DNA of 64,000 nt from Pimelobacter simplex (lineage in GTDB: Bacteria > Actinomycetota > Actinomycetes > Propionibacteriales > Nocardioidaceae). Under the pieces are notes generated by a model that was given only the letters and a program-made list of their open reading frames with translations, made no database searches and had not been told where the DNA came from. Positions within the stretch are counted from its first letter, which is position 1; each line of letters opens with the position of its first letter. A program made the position numbers and the translations under genes. Location of the stretch: contig NZ_CP096276.1 in NCBI RefSeq assembly GCF_024662235.1, positions 1,860,001 to 1,924,000 of the forward strand, read 5' to 3'. Shown one piece after another: positions 8,136-17,864 of the stretch.

Positions 8136-9742
8136 ACCAGCACCCCGGGGTTGAGGACGCCGGCCGGGTCGAGCGCGGTCTTGGCCGCGCGCAGCGCCTG
8201 GGCGAAGGGCTCGGGGCGCTGGGCGTCGTACCAGGGGCGGTGGTCGCGGCCGACCGCGTGGTGGTGGGTGATGGTGCCGCCGTGGGCGATGATCGCGTCG
8301 GAGACGGCGGCCTTGATCTCGTCCCACTGGGCCAGGGTGCTGCCCCAGCGGCCGCCCGCGTAGACGCCGTAGTAGGGCGCCGGGCCGTCGGGGTAGACGT
8401 GGGTGAACCGGCACGTGACGACGCCCTGGCCGCCGCAGACCCGGGCGATCGCGTCGGTGGCCGCGGCGGTGACGGCCGCGTGGAGGTCCGGGAACGCCGC
8501 CCAGGTGCACGCGGTCTCGAAGGTCTCCACGACCATCGCGCGGCGGGCGAGGGCGTCGCGCTGGTAGGGCATCCGGATGAACGCCGAGCGCCACGCCTGG
8601 GACGCGTCGCCGGCCTCGGTGGTCGCGCCGTGGTCGCCGGCGTCCGTGGCCCGGTCCCGGGTGGCGAGGACGGTGCCGCCGTGGTCGGCGACCAGCTCGA
8701 GGGCCCGGCCGAGCCAGGCGTCGACCGGGTGGTCCGCGGACTCGAAGGCGAGGATGAGCAGGCCGCCGTCGACCGCGGTCCCGGCGTTGATGAGGGCCTC
8801 GGCCGGGTCGAGGAGGCGGCAGTTGGCCGGGTGCAGGCTGGACTGGGCGATCGCGCGGGTGGCGGCGACCGCGGCGTCGTACGAGGTGAAGGCGACGGTG
8901 GCGGTGCGCTGCCAGGTGGGGCGCAGCTGGAGGCGCATCCACGCCTCGGTGATCACGCCGAGCGCCCCCTCGGAGCCGAGGAACATCCGGTCCGGCGAGG
9001 GGCCCGCGCCGGAGCCGGGCAGGCGGCGCGACTCGCTGGTGCCCGCGGGGGTGACCACGCGCAGCGACGCGGTGAGGTCGTCGATGTGGGTGGCGAGCGT
9101 GGCGAAGTGGCCGCCGGCCCGGGTCGCGAGCCAGCCCCCGAGCGTGGAGAACTCGAAGGACTGGGGGAAGTGGCGCAGGGTCAGCCCGTGCGGGCGCAGC
9201 TGGGCCTCGAGCGCGGGGCCGTAGGTGCCGGCCTGGATCCGTGCCGCGCGGCTGGTGGTGTCGATCTCGACGACCTGGTCGAGGTGCTCCAGGTCGAGGC
9301 TGACGGCCGGGCCCTCGAAGCGGGGCTCGACGCCGCCGACGACCGAGCTGCCGCCGCCGTAGGGGACGACGGGGGTGGCCGTCGAGGTGCACCAGTCGAG
9401 CACGTCGACGACGTCCTGCTCGGTGCGCGGGCGGACGACGAGGTCGGGCACCGGGCCGCGGACGCCGGTGAGGTTGCGGACCACGTCGCGGAAGGCCTTG
9501 CCGCGGGCGTGCCCGAGCCGGTCGACGGGATCGGCCGAGCAGAGCGCGGTGAGTGCCGCGGGCGGCGTGACCCGGGGCGCCGGTACGGCGAACGCGGCCG
9601 GGTCCGGCGGGGCGTGGTCGGTGAGGTCGTGGCCGGGCAGCAGCGCCGCCACGCGCCCGGCGAGCGTGTCGGCCTCGGCGGCCGTGAGCTGTCGGCCCTC
9701 GGTGCCCCAGCCCCACCAGGAGCGTCGGTCGGGAACGGTCAT
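8132..9742 (-). CDS. FAD-binding oxidase, alkyldihydroxyacetonephosphate-synthase-like
   Basis: A 536-residue flavoprotein of the VAO/PCMH superfamily. The FAD-binding part has VVPYGGGSSVVGG and the segment FEFSTLGGWLATRAGG; the C-terminus has the His-rich HHHAVGRDH that matches the HHHGVG motif of alkyl-DHAP synthase, the enzyme that makes the ether bond in ether lipids. A D-lactate-dehydrogenase-like oxidase is the alternative. The ATG at 9742 overlaps the TetR stop (ATGA), giving the order regulator, enzyme, unknown protein. Ether lipids are not standard in this group, so another aryl or alkyl substrate is quite possible. Confidence 0.82.
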   Translation of the reverse strand: MTVPDRRSWWGWGTEGRQLTAAEADTLAGRVAALLPGHDLTDHAPPDPAAFAVPAPRVTPPAALTALCSADPVDRLGHARGKAFRDVVRNLTGVRGPVPDLVVRPRTEQDVVDVLDWCTSTATPVVPYGGGSSVVGGVEPRFEGPAVSLDLEHLDQVVEIDTTSRAARIQAGTYGPALEAQLRPHGLTLRHFPQSFEFSTLGGWLATRAGGHFATLATHIDDLTASLRVVTPAGTSESRRLPGSGAGPSPDRMFLGSEGALGVITEAWMRLQLRPTWQRTATVAFTSYDAAVAATRAIAQSSLHPANCRLLDPAEALINAGTAVDGGLLILAFESADHPVDAWLGRALELVADHGGTVLATRDRATDAGDHGATTEAGDASQAWRSAFIRMPYQRDALARRAMVVETFETACTWAAFPDLHAAVTAAATDAIARVCGGQGVVTCRFTHVYPDGPAPYYGVYAGGRWGSTLAQWDEIKAAVSDAIIAHGGTITHHHAVGRDHRPWYDAQRPEPFAQALRAAKTALDPAGVLNPGVLV

Positions 9743-10362
9743 CGGTGGGTCTCCTGCTCGTCGAGCGCCGGGGTGCGGGACAGGGCGAGGAGCGCGCGGC
9801 GTCCGCGCTCGGTCATCTCGGCGGCGGAGCGGTCGGGGTGGCGCAGCCACCAGCCGACGAGCGCCGAGACGCTGCCCATCCAGATGTCGGTGAGGATCTC
9901 GAGGTCGTCGGCGTCGGCGACCGCGTCGAGCGCGGCGAGGGTCCCGACGCCCGAGCGGGCCTGCTCGGCGATCCGGACCCGCGCGGTCCGCGCCGCCCGG
10001 TGCGCGGCGGAGCCGGCCGGCGTGGTCCGGTCATTGAGGACGTTCCAGTCGTGGGGCCGGGGCGCGAGCGCGGTGAAGATGGCCGCGAGCGTGCCCTCGG
10101 CCAGGGTGAGCGGCGGCCCGCCCGCGGCGAGGACGGCGTCGATCCGGTCGGCGATCGAGGCGCCGGCCCGGTCGGCGCAGGCGGCGAAGAGGGCGTCCTT
10201 GGAGCCGAAGTAGCCGAGGACGAGCTGCTTGGAGACGCCGGCGCCTGCCGCGATCGCGGACAGCGAGGCGCCCGCATGGCCGTAGCGGCCGAACTCGGCC
10301 GTCGCGGCGTCGAGGATGAGCTCCTCGCGCTGGGCGCGCGGAACGCGCTTGCTGCCGGGCAT
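9739..10362 (-). CDS. TetR family transcriptional regulator
   Basis: A 207-residue TetR-type repressor. The DNA-binding helices (ASLSAIAAGAGVSKQLVLGYFGSK) are near residues 31-55; the C-terminal ligand domain is unclassified. It is the first gene of the operon with the AGPS-like oxidase and the unknown protein, and a perfect 31-bp inverted repeat lies just upstream, so it probably represses its own operon. A GGAGG ribosome-binding site precedes the ATG. Confidence 0.9.
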   Translation of the reverse strand: MPGSKRVPRAQREELILDAATAEFGRYGHAGASLSAIAAGAGVSKQLVLGYFGSKDALFAACADRAGASIADRIDAVLAAGGPPLTLAEGTLAAIFTALAPRPHDWNVLNDRTTPAGSAAHRAARTARVRIAEQARSGVGTLAALDAVADADDLEILTDIWMGSVSALVGWWLRHPDRSAAEMTERGRRALLALSRTPALDEQETHR

Positions 10363-10377
10363 GGCGGACCTCCGTGG

Positions 10378-10408
10378 TTGACCGATCGGTAATTTACCGA
10401 TCGGTCAA
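10378..10408. promoter_or_regulatory. Perfect 31-bp operator (15+1+15 inverted repeat)
   Basis: Arms TTGACCGATCGGTAA (10378-10392) and TTACCGATCGGTCAA (10394-10408) around one central T. Each arm itself holds the 10-bp palindrome ACCGATCGGT, so two TetR dimers could bind side by side. It sits 15 nt upstream of the TetR start at 10362. Confidence 0.8.
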
Positions 10409-10428
10409 CGAACGTCAACCCCCCAGGC

Positions 10429-10830
10429 TCAGGACGCCAGCGCCGCGACCGCGATCAGCCCGAAGAGCAGGGCGAACAGCACCACCAGGCCGGCGATCAG
10501 CGGGACCAGGCCCGGCGTGCGCTGCTTCTCGAACCCGATCCGGCCACTGATGAAGGTCAGCGCCGGTGCTGCGTAGAAGACGTCGGCGGTCTGCCCCGGC
10601 GCCACCTGGAACTGCTGCTCGGCGTGGCCGTAGCGCCACATCCACTGCGCGTGGCCCGAGACCCGGTGCGGTCCGGGGGCGATCGGGTAGACGTTCTGGC
10701 CGTACTGCGCCGCGACCGGGTAGCCGTCGATCTGGATGCTCGGCGTGATCATCGCCAGCATCCGGTTGCCCTGGACGGTCAGGCGCAGGTACCCGGGCGG
10801 CGGCGGAGGGGGCGGCGGCATCTGGCTCAT
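10429..10830 (-). CDS. Small membrane protein with proline-rich N-terminus, unknown function
   Basis: A 133-residue protein. Residues 5-12 are a run of prolines, the middle is a compact soluble region (DGYPVAAQYGQNVYPI, then HRVSGHAQWMWRYGHAEQQF) and residues about 110-132 are one transmembrane helix, so it is C-terminally anchored. The type is common in actinobacteria but has no assigned role that I know of. A TAGGGT -10 (10837-10842) six nt before the ATG suggests a leaderless transcript. Confidence 0.75.
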   Translation of the reverse strand: MSQMPPPPPPPPGYLRLTVQGNRMLAMITPSIQIDGYPVAAQYGQNVYPIAPGPHRVSGHAQWMWRYGHAEQQFQVAPGQTADVFYAAPALTFISGRIGFEKQRTPGLVPLIAGLVVLFALLFGLIAVAALAS

Positions 10831-10876
10831 GGACTCACCCTAGGAAACCCGGCGCGCGGGCCGGGGAGGCGGGCGT

Positions 10877-10890
10877 ACTACAGTTGTAGT
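10877..10890. promoter_or_regulatory. Operator overlapping the -10 box of the leaderless TetR gene
   Basis: ACTACA-GT-TGTAGT is a perfect 6+2+6 inverted repeat ending exactly at the GTG start (10891). It contains a TACAGT -10 (10879-10884). A repressor bound here would cover both -10 and transcription start, fitting autorepression. Confidence 0.6.
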
Positions 10891-11457
10891 GTGGCTGGTG
10901 CGCAGGGGCGTCTGCAGGACCGGAGGGCGACGGCGCTGGCGGCGGCGATCGACCTGCTGGCCGGCGGGGGAGCGCGCGCACTGACCCACCGGGCGGTGGA
11001 CGAGCGGGCGGGGCTGGCGCCGGGCTCGACGTCGAACTACTTCCGGACCCGGGCGAGCCTCATCGCCGGCGTGGTCCAGCGGCTCCTCGACGAGGACCTG
11101 GCCCTGCTGGCCGGGCTCGGTCCGCTGCCGGCGGAGCGGGACGTCGCGCCCTTCCTGGTCGGCTACGTCGAGCTGAGCCGCACCCGGCGGTGGACGGCGG
11201 CGTTGGCCCGGCTGGCACTGCTCGCCGATCCCGACGCGGGCGAGCTCGCGGCCGGCCGGAGCCGGTTGCTCGAGGCCGCCACGAGCGCGCTGGCCGGGCT
11301 CGGGCTCGCCGATCCCCGCGCGACGGCCGGCGTCCTGGTCGACCTCGTCGACGGCGCGATCGCCGGCGCCGTCGCCTACGGCAACCCGACCTCGGCGGCC
11401 GCCCTCGGCCGCGCGATCGACGCCATCGTGACCGCCGCCTCCGAGGAGCCGACATGA
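10891..11457 (+). CDS. TetR family transcriptional regulator
   Basis: A 188-residue TetR-type regulator starting at GTG 10891. The HTH is near residues 28-52 (RALTHRAVDERAGLAPGSTSNYFRTR). The GTG is 6 nt after a TACAGT -10, so the mRNA is probably leaderless. The stop overlaps the next start (ATGA), so it is cotranscribed with the DUF3995-like membrane protein and is the likely regulator of that gene. Confidence 0.85.
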   Translation: MAGAQGRLQDRRATALAAAIDLLAGGGARALTHRAVDERAGLAPGSTSNYFRTRASLIAGVVQRLLDEDLALLAGLGPLPAERDVAPFLVGYVELSRTRRWTAALARLALLADPDAGELAAGRSRLLEAATSALAGLGLADPRATAGVLVDLVDGAIAGAVAYGNPTSAAALGRAIDAIVTAASEEPT

Positions 11458-11945
11458 CCACCGCCTGCCGCACCGCCTGCCGCACCGCCTGCCGCACCGC
11501 CTGCCGCACCGCCTGCCGCACCGCCGCCCGCCGTACCGCGGGGTGGGGGCTCGCCGCCGCCGGAGCGCTCCACCTCCTCTGGGCGAGCGGGAGCCCGTGG
11601 CCGGCCGGCTCTCGCGAGGTACTGGCCGACGCCGTGACCGGGTCGCGTGCGGGCCTGCCGCCGGCGCCGCTCACGGTCGCCGTCGGCGCGGGACTCATCG
11701 GTGCCGGCGTCGCCTCGGCGACGACCTCGGCCGGCGGGGACGCTCGCCCGCGCAACGTGCTGCGCGGGGTGGTCGGCGCCGGCCTGCTCGCCCGGGCGTT
11801 CCTCGGTGGACGCCGCGCGACCCAGGTGCTCGGGATGGCGGAGCCGTCGGCGACGTTCCTCAGCCTGGACCGGCGCTGCTACCGGCCCCTCGTCGGCGTG
11901 CTCGGCGCCGGGGTGCTCGCGGGGATCGAGCGCGGCGGCCGCTAG
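11454..11945 (+). CDS. DUF3995-like membrane protein with N-terminal TACR repeats
   Basis: A 163-residue membrane protein. After Met-Thr there are five exact copies of the tetrapeptide Thr-Ala-Cys-Arg and one degenerate copy, encoded by a 12-bp tandem repeat. Then comes a region resembling DUF3995 (LAAAGALHLLWASGSPWPAG) and about four hydrophobic segments. Function unknown. The Cys/Arg-rich leader is unusual for the family and may be a recent repeat expansion. The ATG overlaps the TetR stop by 4 nt. Confidence 0.75.
   Translation: MTTACRTACRTACRTACRTACRTAARRTAGWGLAAAGALHLLWASGSPWPAGSREVLADAVTGSRAGLPPAPLTVAVGAGLIGAGVASATTSAGGDARPRNVLRGVVGAGLLARAFLGGRRATQVLGMAEPSATFLSLDRRCYRPLVGVLGAGVLAGIERGGR
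11460..11531 (+). repeat. 12-bp coding tandem repeat, 5 exact copies plus 1 degenerate
   Basis: Unit ACCGCCTGCCGC repeated exactly at 11460, 11472, 11484, 11496 and 11508, followed by a diverged copy at 11520-11531. Because the unit is a multiple of three, copy-number change would add or remove four residues without a frameshift. Confidence 0.95.
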
Positions 11946-12763
11946 CGGCTGGGCGCGACCAGGGCGAGCAGGGCGTCCCAGGCGGCCGCGCCGAGCCGGC
12001 GGTCGGCCTCCTCGGTGCCGCCGCGGGCCATCCGCTGGCCGGCGGCCACGACGTCCTCGCCGGGCAGGATCGCGCGGTGCCCGGCCTCGGGGTCGGCGAC
12101 GAGCGTCGTCGCCAGCCCGTACGACGCCCGCCGCAGCACGATCTCCTCGGCCTGCTCGCGAGCCGGCCAGACCTGGTCGTCGTCGCCCGCGACCACCAGC
12201 AGCTCGGGGATCCGCTCGACCGGGAGGGTTGCGGCGGCCACGCCGTCGGGATCGAGGGTGCGCGAGGCCCGGTAGAGACCCACGTACGACGGCGGGTCGG
12301 TGTGCGGTGTCCAGCGCTCGTCGTAGCGGACGTGGGGGAGCGGCACGCCGTCCAGCGTCCAGTGGGCAGTCTGCCGCCCATCGGCGTCGAGGCCCGCCCA
12401 CATCACGTCGGTCGGGGCGAACGCCGCGACCGCGGCGACGGGTGCGTCGGTCAGGCACGCGGTCGCCAGCGCCGCCTCGGCGCCGTACGAGACGCCCGCG
12501 ACGACGACCCGGTCGCACGCGGCGGCGAGCGCGGTGACCCGGGCCGCGAAGGTCTCGAGCGGGATCTCCCACGGGCTCTCGTGCTGCCCGGGGCCGCCGA
12601 ACCACTGGATCGACTCGGCGAGCACGCCCTGCTCGGCCAGCAGGCGGGCGCGCTGCTCGTCGACGCGGCCGCTGGAGCCGCCGAGGACGAGCGCGCCCAC
12701 GCCGTGGTGGGTGCCGGGGGTCCAGCGGACGCCGGCCGGGTCGCTCAGCTCGGTGCGGTGCAC
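11942..12763 (-). CDS. Alpha/beta hydrolase, acyl-CoA thioesterase/BAAT C-terminal-domain type
   Basis: A 273-residue hydrolase starting at GTG 12763. The nucleophile elbow is GVSYG; the acid is in GDDDQVWP and the catalytic His in AGHRAILPG. The ending MARGGTEEADRRLGAAAWDAL matches the C-terminus of the BAAT/acyl-CoA thioesterase family, which hydrolyses acyl-CoA or transfers the acyl group. Substrate unknown. A TAGGGT -10 (12771-12776) seven nt upstream indicates leaderless expression. It shares a 62-bp region with the divergent TetR gene and its operator, so it is a likely target. Confidence 0.8.
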   Translation of the reverse strand: MHRTELSDPAGVRWTPGTHHGVGALVLGGSSGRVDEQRARLLAEQGVLAESIQWFGGPGQHESPWEIPLETFAARVTALAAACDRVVVAGVSYGAEAALATACLTDAPVAAVAAFAPTDVMWAGLDADGRQTAHWTLDGVPLPHVRYDERWTPHTDPPSYVGLYRASRTLDPDGVAAATLPVERIPELLVVAGDDDQVWPAREQAEEIVLRRASYGLATTLVADPEAGHRAILPGEDVVAAGQRMARGGTEEADRRLGAAAWDALLALVAPSR

Positions 12764-12783
12764 GTCACCGACCCTACGCACCT

Positions 12784-12810
12784 CTTTAGTGGCAGGATCT
12801 GCCACTAAAG
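12784..12810. promoter_or_regulatory. Perfect 27-bp operator (12+3+12) between divergent TetR and hydrolase genes
   Basis: CTTTAGTGGCAG (12784-12795), GAT, CTGCCACTAAAG (12799-12810). It lies 8-34 bp upstream of the -10 boxes of both divergent genes, so a bound repressor could control both. The TetR protein encoded at 12826 is the likely ligand. Confidence 0.8.
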
Positions 12811-12825
12811 GAGTACGCTGGAGCC

Positions 12826-14691
<1,866 letters not shown>

Positions 14692-14738
14692 GGCGCCACG
14701 CTATCCCCGTGCGCACGCGGGTTTGCGACAATGTCCGC

Positions 14739-15215
14739 GTGGCCAGCGAGACCCCGGGCATCGACCCCGAGCGGCTGCGCACGCTCGCGCTGCTGCGCAA
14801 GGTGCGCGACCGGATCGACCGCGAGTACGCCCAGCCGCTCGACGTCGACGCGCTGGCCCGCGACGTGCACCTGTCCTCGGGACACCTCAGCCGGGAGTTC
14901 AAGCGGGCCTACGGCGAGCCGCCGTACTCCTACCTGATGACGCGGCGCATCGAGCGGGCGATGGCGCTGCTGCGCCGCGGCGACCTCAGTGTCACCGACG
15001 TCTGCTTCGAGGTCGGCTTCTCCTCGCTCGGCACGTTCAGCACCCGGTTCACCGAGCTCGTCGGCATGGCACCCAGCGCCTACCGCGACGAGGTCGCCAG
15101 CCGCGACGCGGCCCACGACGGCGTGGTCGCCGAGCCGCCCTCGTGCGTCACCAAGAAGGTCACCCGACCGATCAGGAATCAAGAAGCGGACCCGTTCCCC
15201 ACGCGACTAGCGTGA
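14739..15215 (+). CDS. AraC family transcriptional regulator (DNA-binding domain only)
   Basis: A protein of about 158 residues consisting mainly of an AraC-type double helix-turn-helix: LDVDALARDVHLSSGHLSRE and then LSVTDVCFEVGFSSLGTFST, with the family ending MAPSAYR. There is no separate ligand-binding domain, as in small MarA/SoxS-like regulators. I prefer GTG 14739 over the upstream GTG 14709. It ends 5 bp before the glyoxalase gene, its probable partner. Confidence 0.82.
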   Translation: MASETPGIDPERLRTLALLRKVRDRIDREYAQPLDVDALARDVHLSSGHLSREFKRAYGEPPYSYLMTRRIERAMALLRRGDLSVTDVCFEVGFSSLGTFSTRFTELVGMAPSAYRDEVASRDAAHDGVVAEPPSCVTKKVTRPIRNQEADPFPTRLA

Positions 15216-15220
15216 CGGAC

Positions 15221-15631
15221 ATGGAGATCAGCATTCAGCACAGCTTCCTTCCGCAGACCGACCCCGAGGCGTCGCTGGCGTTCTACCGCGACGTGCTCGG
15301 CTTCGAGGTCCTCAACGACGTCGGCTACGGCGACATGCGGTGGATCACCGTCGCGCCCCAGGGGCAGTCCGGCCCGTCGGTGGTCCTCGCGCCGCCGGCC
15401 GCCGACCCCGGCATCACCGACGACGAGAAGCGCGTCATCGCCGAGATGATGGCCAAGGGCACCTACGCCACGCTGGTCCTCAGCACGCCCGACCTCGACG
15501 CGACCTTCGAGCAGATCCAGGCGACCGGCGCCGAGGTCATCCAGGAGCCCATCGACCAGCCCTACGGCGTGCGCGACTGCGCGTTCCGCGACCCGGCCGG
15601 CAACCACGTCCGTATCAACCAGGCCGTCTGA
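15221..15631 (+). CDS. VOC/glyoxalase superfamily protein
   Basis: A 136-residue vicinal-oxygen-chelate protein with the repeated beta-alpha-beta-beta-beta fold. It shows FYRDVLGFEVLNDV near the N-terminus and YGVRDCAFRDPAGNHVRI at the C-terminus, the usual metal-binding His/Glu regions. Members detoxify methylglyoxal, bind antibiotics or cleave dioxygenase substrates. A TAGCGT -10 (15208-15213) seven nt before ATG indicates its own leaderless promoter, inside the end of the AraC gene. Confidence 0.85.
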   Translation: MEISIQHSFLPQTDPEASLAFYRDVLGFEVLNDVGYGDMRWITVAPQGQSGPSVVLAPPAADPGITDDEKRVIAEMMAKGTYATLVLSTPDLDATFEQIQATGAEVIQEPIDQPYGVRDCAFRDPAGNHVRINQAV

Positions 15632-15637
15632 GCGCAC

Positions 15638-16096
15638 GTGGCCGACCTGCCTCCCGCCCGCGACGGCGCCACCCGTCGTACCGACAGCCTGGCGCTGCTG
15701 AGCACCCCCGCGATCGACGTGTGGGTGGCGACGGCGGCGGCGGACGGCCTGCCGCACCTGGTGCCGGTCTCGCTGGCGTGGGCGGGGGAGCGGGTCGTGC
15801 TCGCGGTCGACGGCGCCTCGCTCACCGCGCACAACCTGCAGGCCTCCGGCCGGGCCCGCCTCGGCGTCGGCCCGACCCGCGACGTCGTCATGATCGACGC
15901 GGTCCTGGAGCGCACCGCCGGGGTGGACGACGACGCGGCGCTCGGCGAGGCCTACGCCGCCCAGGCCGACTGGGACCCGCGTGGCGTCGCCGGCTACGTC
16001 TTCCTCGTGCTGCGACCGGAGCGCCTCCAGGCGTGGCGCGAGGCCAACGAGACGGCCGGGCGGACCCTGCTCCGCGACGGCACGTGGGTCGTGTGA
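15638..16096 (+). CDS. Pyridoxamine 5'-phosphate oxidase-family (split-barrel) protein
   Basis: A 152-residue split-barrel flavin-binding protein starting at GTG 15638. Its core (IDVWVATAAADGLPHLVPVSLAW, then NLQASGRARLGVG) is typical of PNPOx-like proteins that bind FMN or F420. It ends in a Trp/Arg-rich segment rather than the PNPOx C-terminal signature, so it is probably not a true PdxH. Six bp downstream of the glyoxalase gene, probably cotranscribed. Confidence 0.78.
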   Translation: MADLPPARDGATRRTDSLALLSTPAIDVWVATAAADGLPHLVPVSLAWAGERVVLAVDGASLTAHNLQASGRARLGVGPTRDVVMIDAVLERTAGVDDDAALGEAYAAQADWDPRGVAGYVFLVLRPERLQAWREANETAGRTLLRDGTWVV

Positions 16097-16132
16097 GCCT
16101 TTCCGGCGGAGGCTCTTCCTAGACTCACCCGG

Positions 16133-17854
16133 GTGAGTCACGAGTTCGTCCTCATCGCGGCCGCCGGCCTGGCGATCAGCATCGTCGCGTCGGTGTTCTC
16201 CCGGCGTACGGGCGTCGCGGCGCCGCTGCTGCTCGTCGCGCTCGGCATCGGCACGAGCTTCATCCCCGCGACCCCGCACCTCGAGCTGGAGCCCGAGCTC
16301 ATCCTGGCCGGCGTCCTGCCACCGCTGCTCTACGCCTCGGCCGTGCAGCTGCCGGTGATCGACCTGCGCCGCAACCTCTCGCTCATCACGTGGCTCTCGG
16401 TGGTCATGGTGATCGTGTCGGCGGTCGTGGTCGGGCTGCTGGTGCACCTGGTCTTCCCGGCGATCCCGCTCGCGCTCGGCATCGCGCTCGGCGCGGTGGT
16501 GAGCCCGACCGACGCGGTCGCCGCGACCGCCGTCGGGCGCCGGGTGGGCCTGCCACCCCGCCTGGTGACGGTGCTCGAGGGCGAGAGCCTGGTCAACGAC
16601 GCGTCCGCGCTCGTCGTCCTGCGCTCGGCGATCGTCGCGGTCGGCGTGACCGGTGCGTTCAGCCTCGGCGAGACCTCGGTCGACTTCGTGTGGGCGGTCG
16701 TGGGCGCCGGGTTGGCCGGCTGGTTCGTCGCCTGGGTGACGGTGCTGGTGCGCGAGCGGCTCGACGACCCGGTGCTCAACACGACGATCTCGTTCGTGAC
16801 GCCCTTCCTCGCCTACGTGCCGGCCGAGGAGATGCACGCCTCCGGCGTCCTGGCGGTCGTGGTGGCCGGCCTGGTCACCGGCGCGATGGGGGCCAAGCGG
16901 TTCAGCGCCCGCGACCGGCAGACCCAGACGACGACCTGGGCGACGATCAACTTCATCCTCGAGAACGGCGTCTTCCTGGCGCTCGGCTACCAGCTGCCCA
17001 TGCTCATCGACGACGCCAAGGCCGAGACCAGCACCGGCGAGGTCGTCGGCATGGTCGCGCTCGTCCTGGCCGCACTGGTCGCGCTGCGCTTCGCCGGTCT
17101 CGCCTGGCCCGCCCTGGTCGGTCGCTACGGACCCTCCGACCGCAGCGAGCGGGTCCGCGAGCGGCTCGACCAGATCGAGCAGCGCGTCGACACCTGGGAG
17201 CCCAAGGACGACCGCGAGGAGACCCGCCTGCGCTGGGCCCGCCGCCGGATCGCGCGGGCCAGCGCCGACATCGCCTTCGAGGAGCGCGAGCCCATCACGG
17301 CCCGCGGCTACGTCGTCCTCGCCTGGGCCGGGATGCGCGGTGTGGTCACGCTCGCGGCCGCCCAGACCATCCCGAGCGGGACGCCGCACCGCGACACCGT
17401 CGTCCTCGTGGCGTGCCTGGTGGCCATGGTCTCGCTCGCCCTGTTCGGGCTCACCCTGCCCGCGCTGATCCGGCGGATGGACTTCCCCTCGGCCGATCCC
17501 GCCGAGCGCCGCGACGACCTGCTCACCCTGATGCGCCAGATCGCCGAGGACGCCACCGACACCCTCGGCCCGCTCGACGAGCAGCGTGTCGACGGCGAGC
17601 CGCTCGACCCCGCCGTCGTCGAGTCCCTCAAGGAGCGCTTCCTGCCGATGCTCCTCGCCGGCGTCCACCGCGCCGCCGAGAGCAAGCCGGGCCAGCGCGA
17701 GCAGGCGTTCATCGTGCAGCGCCGCTACCTCGACGCGATGCGCGAGGCCCTGCTCAAGGAGCGCTCCATCGGCGCCTTCAGCACCGAGACGTTCAAGCAG
17801 GTCGAGGGATTCCTCGACCGCGAGGAGCAGCGCTTCTCGGGCCAGCCCGGCTAG
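16133..17854 (+). CDS. Na+/H+ antiporter, CPA1 family
   Basis: A 573-residue cation:proton antiporter. Twelve or so transmembrane helices fill residues 1-430; the ion-binding region carries SPTDAVAATAV and LEGESLVNDASALV, hallmark CPA1 motifs with the conserved Asp residues. The last 140 residues are a charged cytoplasmic tail. It exchanges Na+ (or K+) for H+ across the plasma membrane. Start GTG 16133 is 7 nt after a TAGACT -10 (16120-16125), so a leaderless mRNA is likely. Confidence 0.92.
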   Translation: MSHEFVLIAAAGLAISIVASVFSRRTGVAAPLLLVALGIGTSFIPATPHLELEPELILAGVLPPLLYASAVQLPVIDLRRNLSLITWLSVVMVIVSAVVVGLLVHLVFPAIPLALGIALGAVVSPTDAVAATAVGRRVGLPPRLVTVLEGESLVNDASALVVLRSAIVAVGVTGAFSLGETSVDFVWAVVGAGLAGWFVAWVTVLVRERLDDPVLNTTISFVTPFLAYVPAEEMHASGVLAVVVAGLVTGAMGAKRFSARDRQTQTTTWATINFILENGVFLALGYQLPMLIDDAKAETSTGEVVGMVALVLAALVALRFAGLAWPALVGRYGPSDRSERVRERLDQIEQRVDTWEPKDDREETRLRWARRRIARASADIAFEEREPITARGYVVLAWAGMRGVVTLAAAQTIPSGTPHRDTVVLVACLVAMVSLALFGLTLPALIRRMDFPSADPAERRDDLLTLMRQIAEDATDTLGPLDEQRVDGEPLDPAVVESLKERFLPMLLAGVHRAAESKPGQREQAFIVQRRYLDAMREALLKERSIGAFSTETFKQVEGFLDREEQRFSGQPG

Positions 17855-17864
17855 CCCGGCCAGC

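Noticed and set aside
11460..11531. CRISPR-like array
   Set aside because: Units are 12 bp, contiguous, without spacers and within a coding frame.
15179..17668. 829-codon minus-strand frame opposite glyoxalase and antiporter
   Set aside because: Same shadow composition; plus strand has clear families with promoters.
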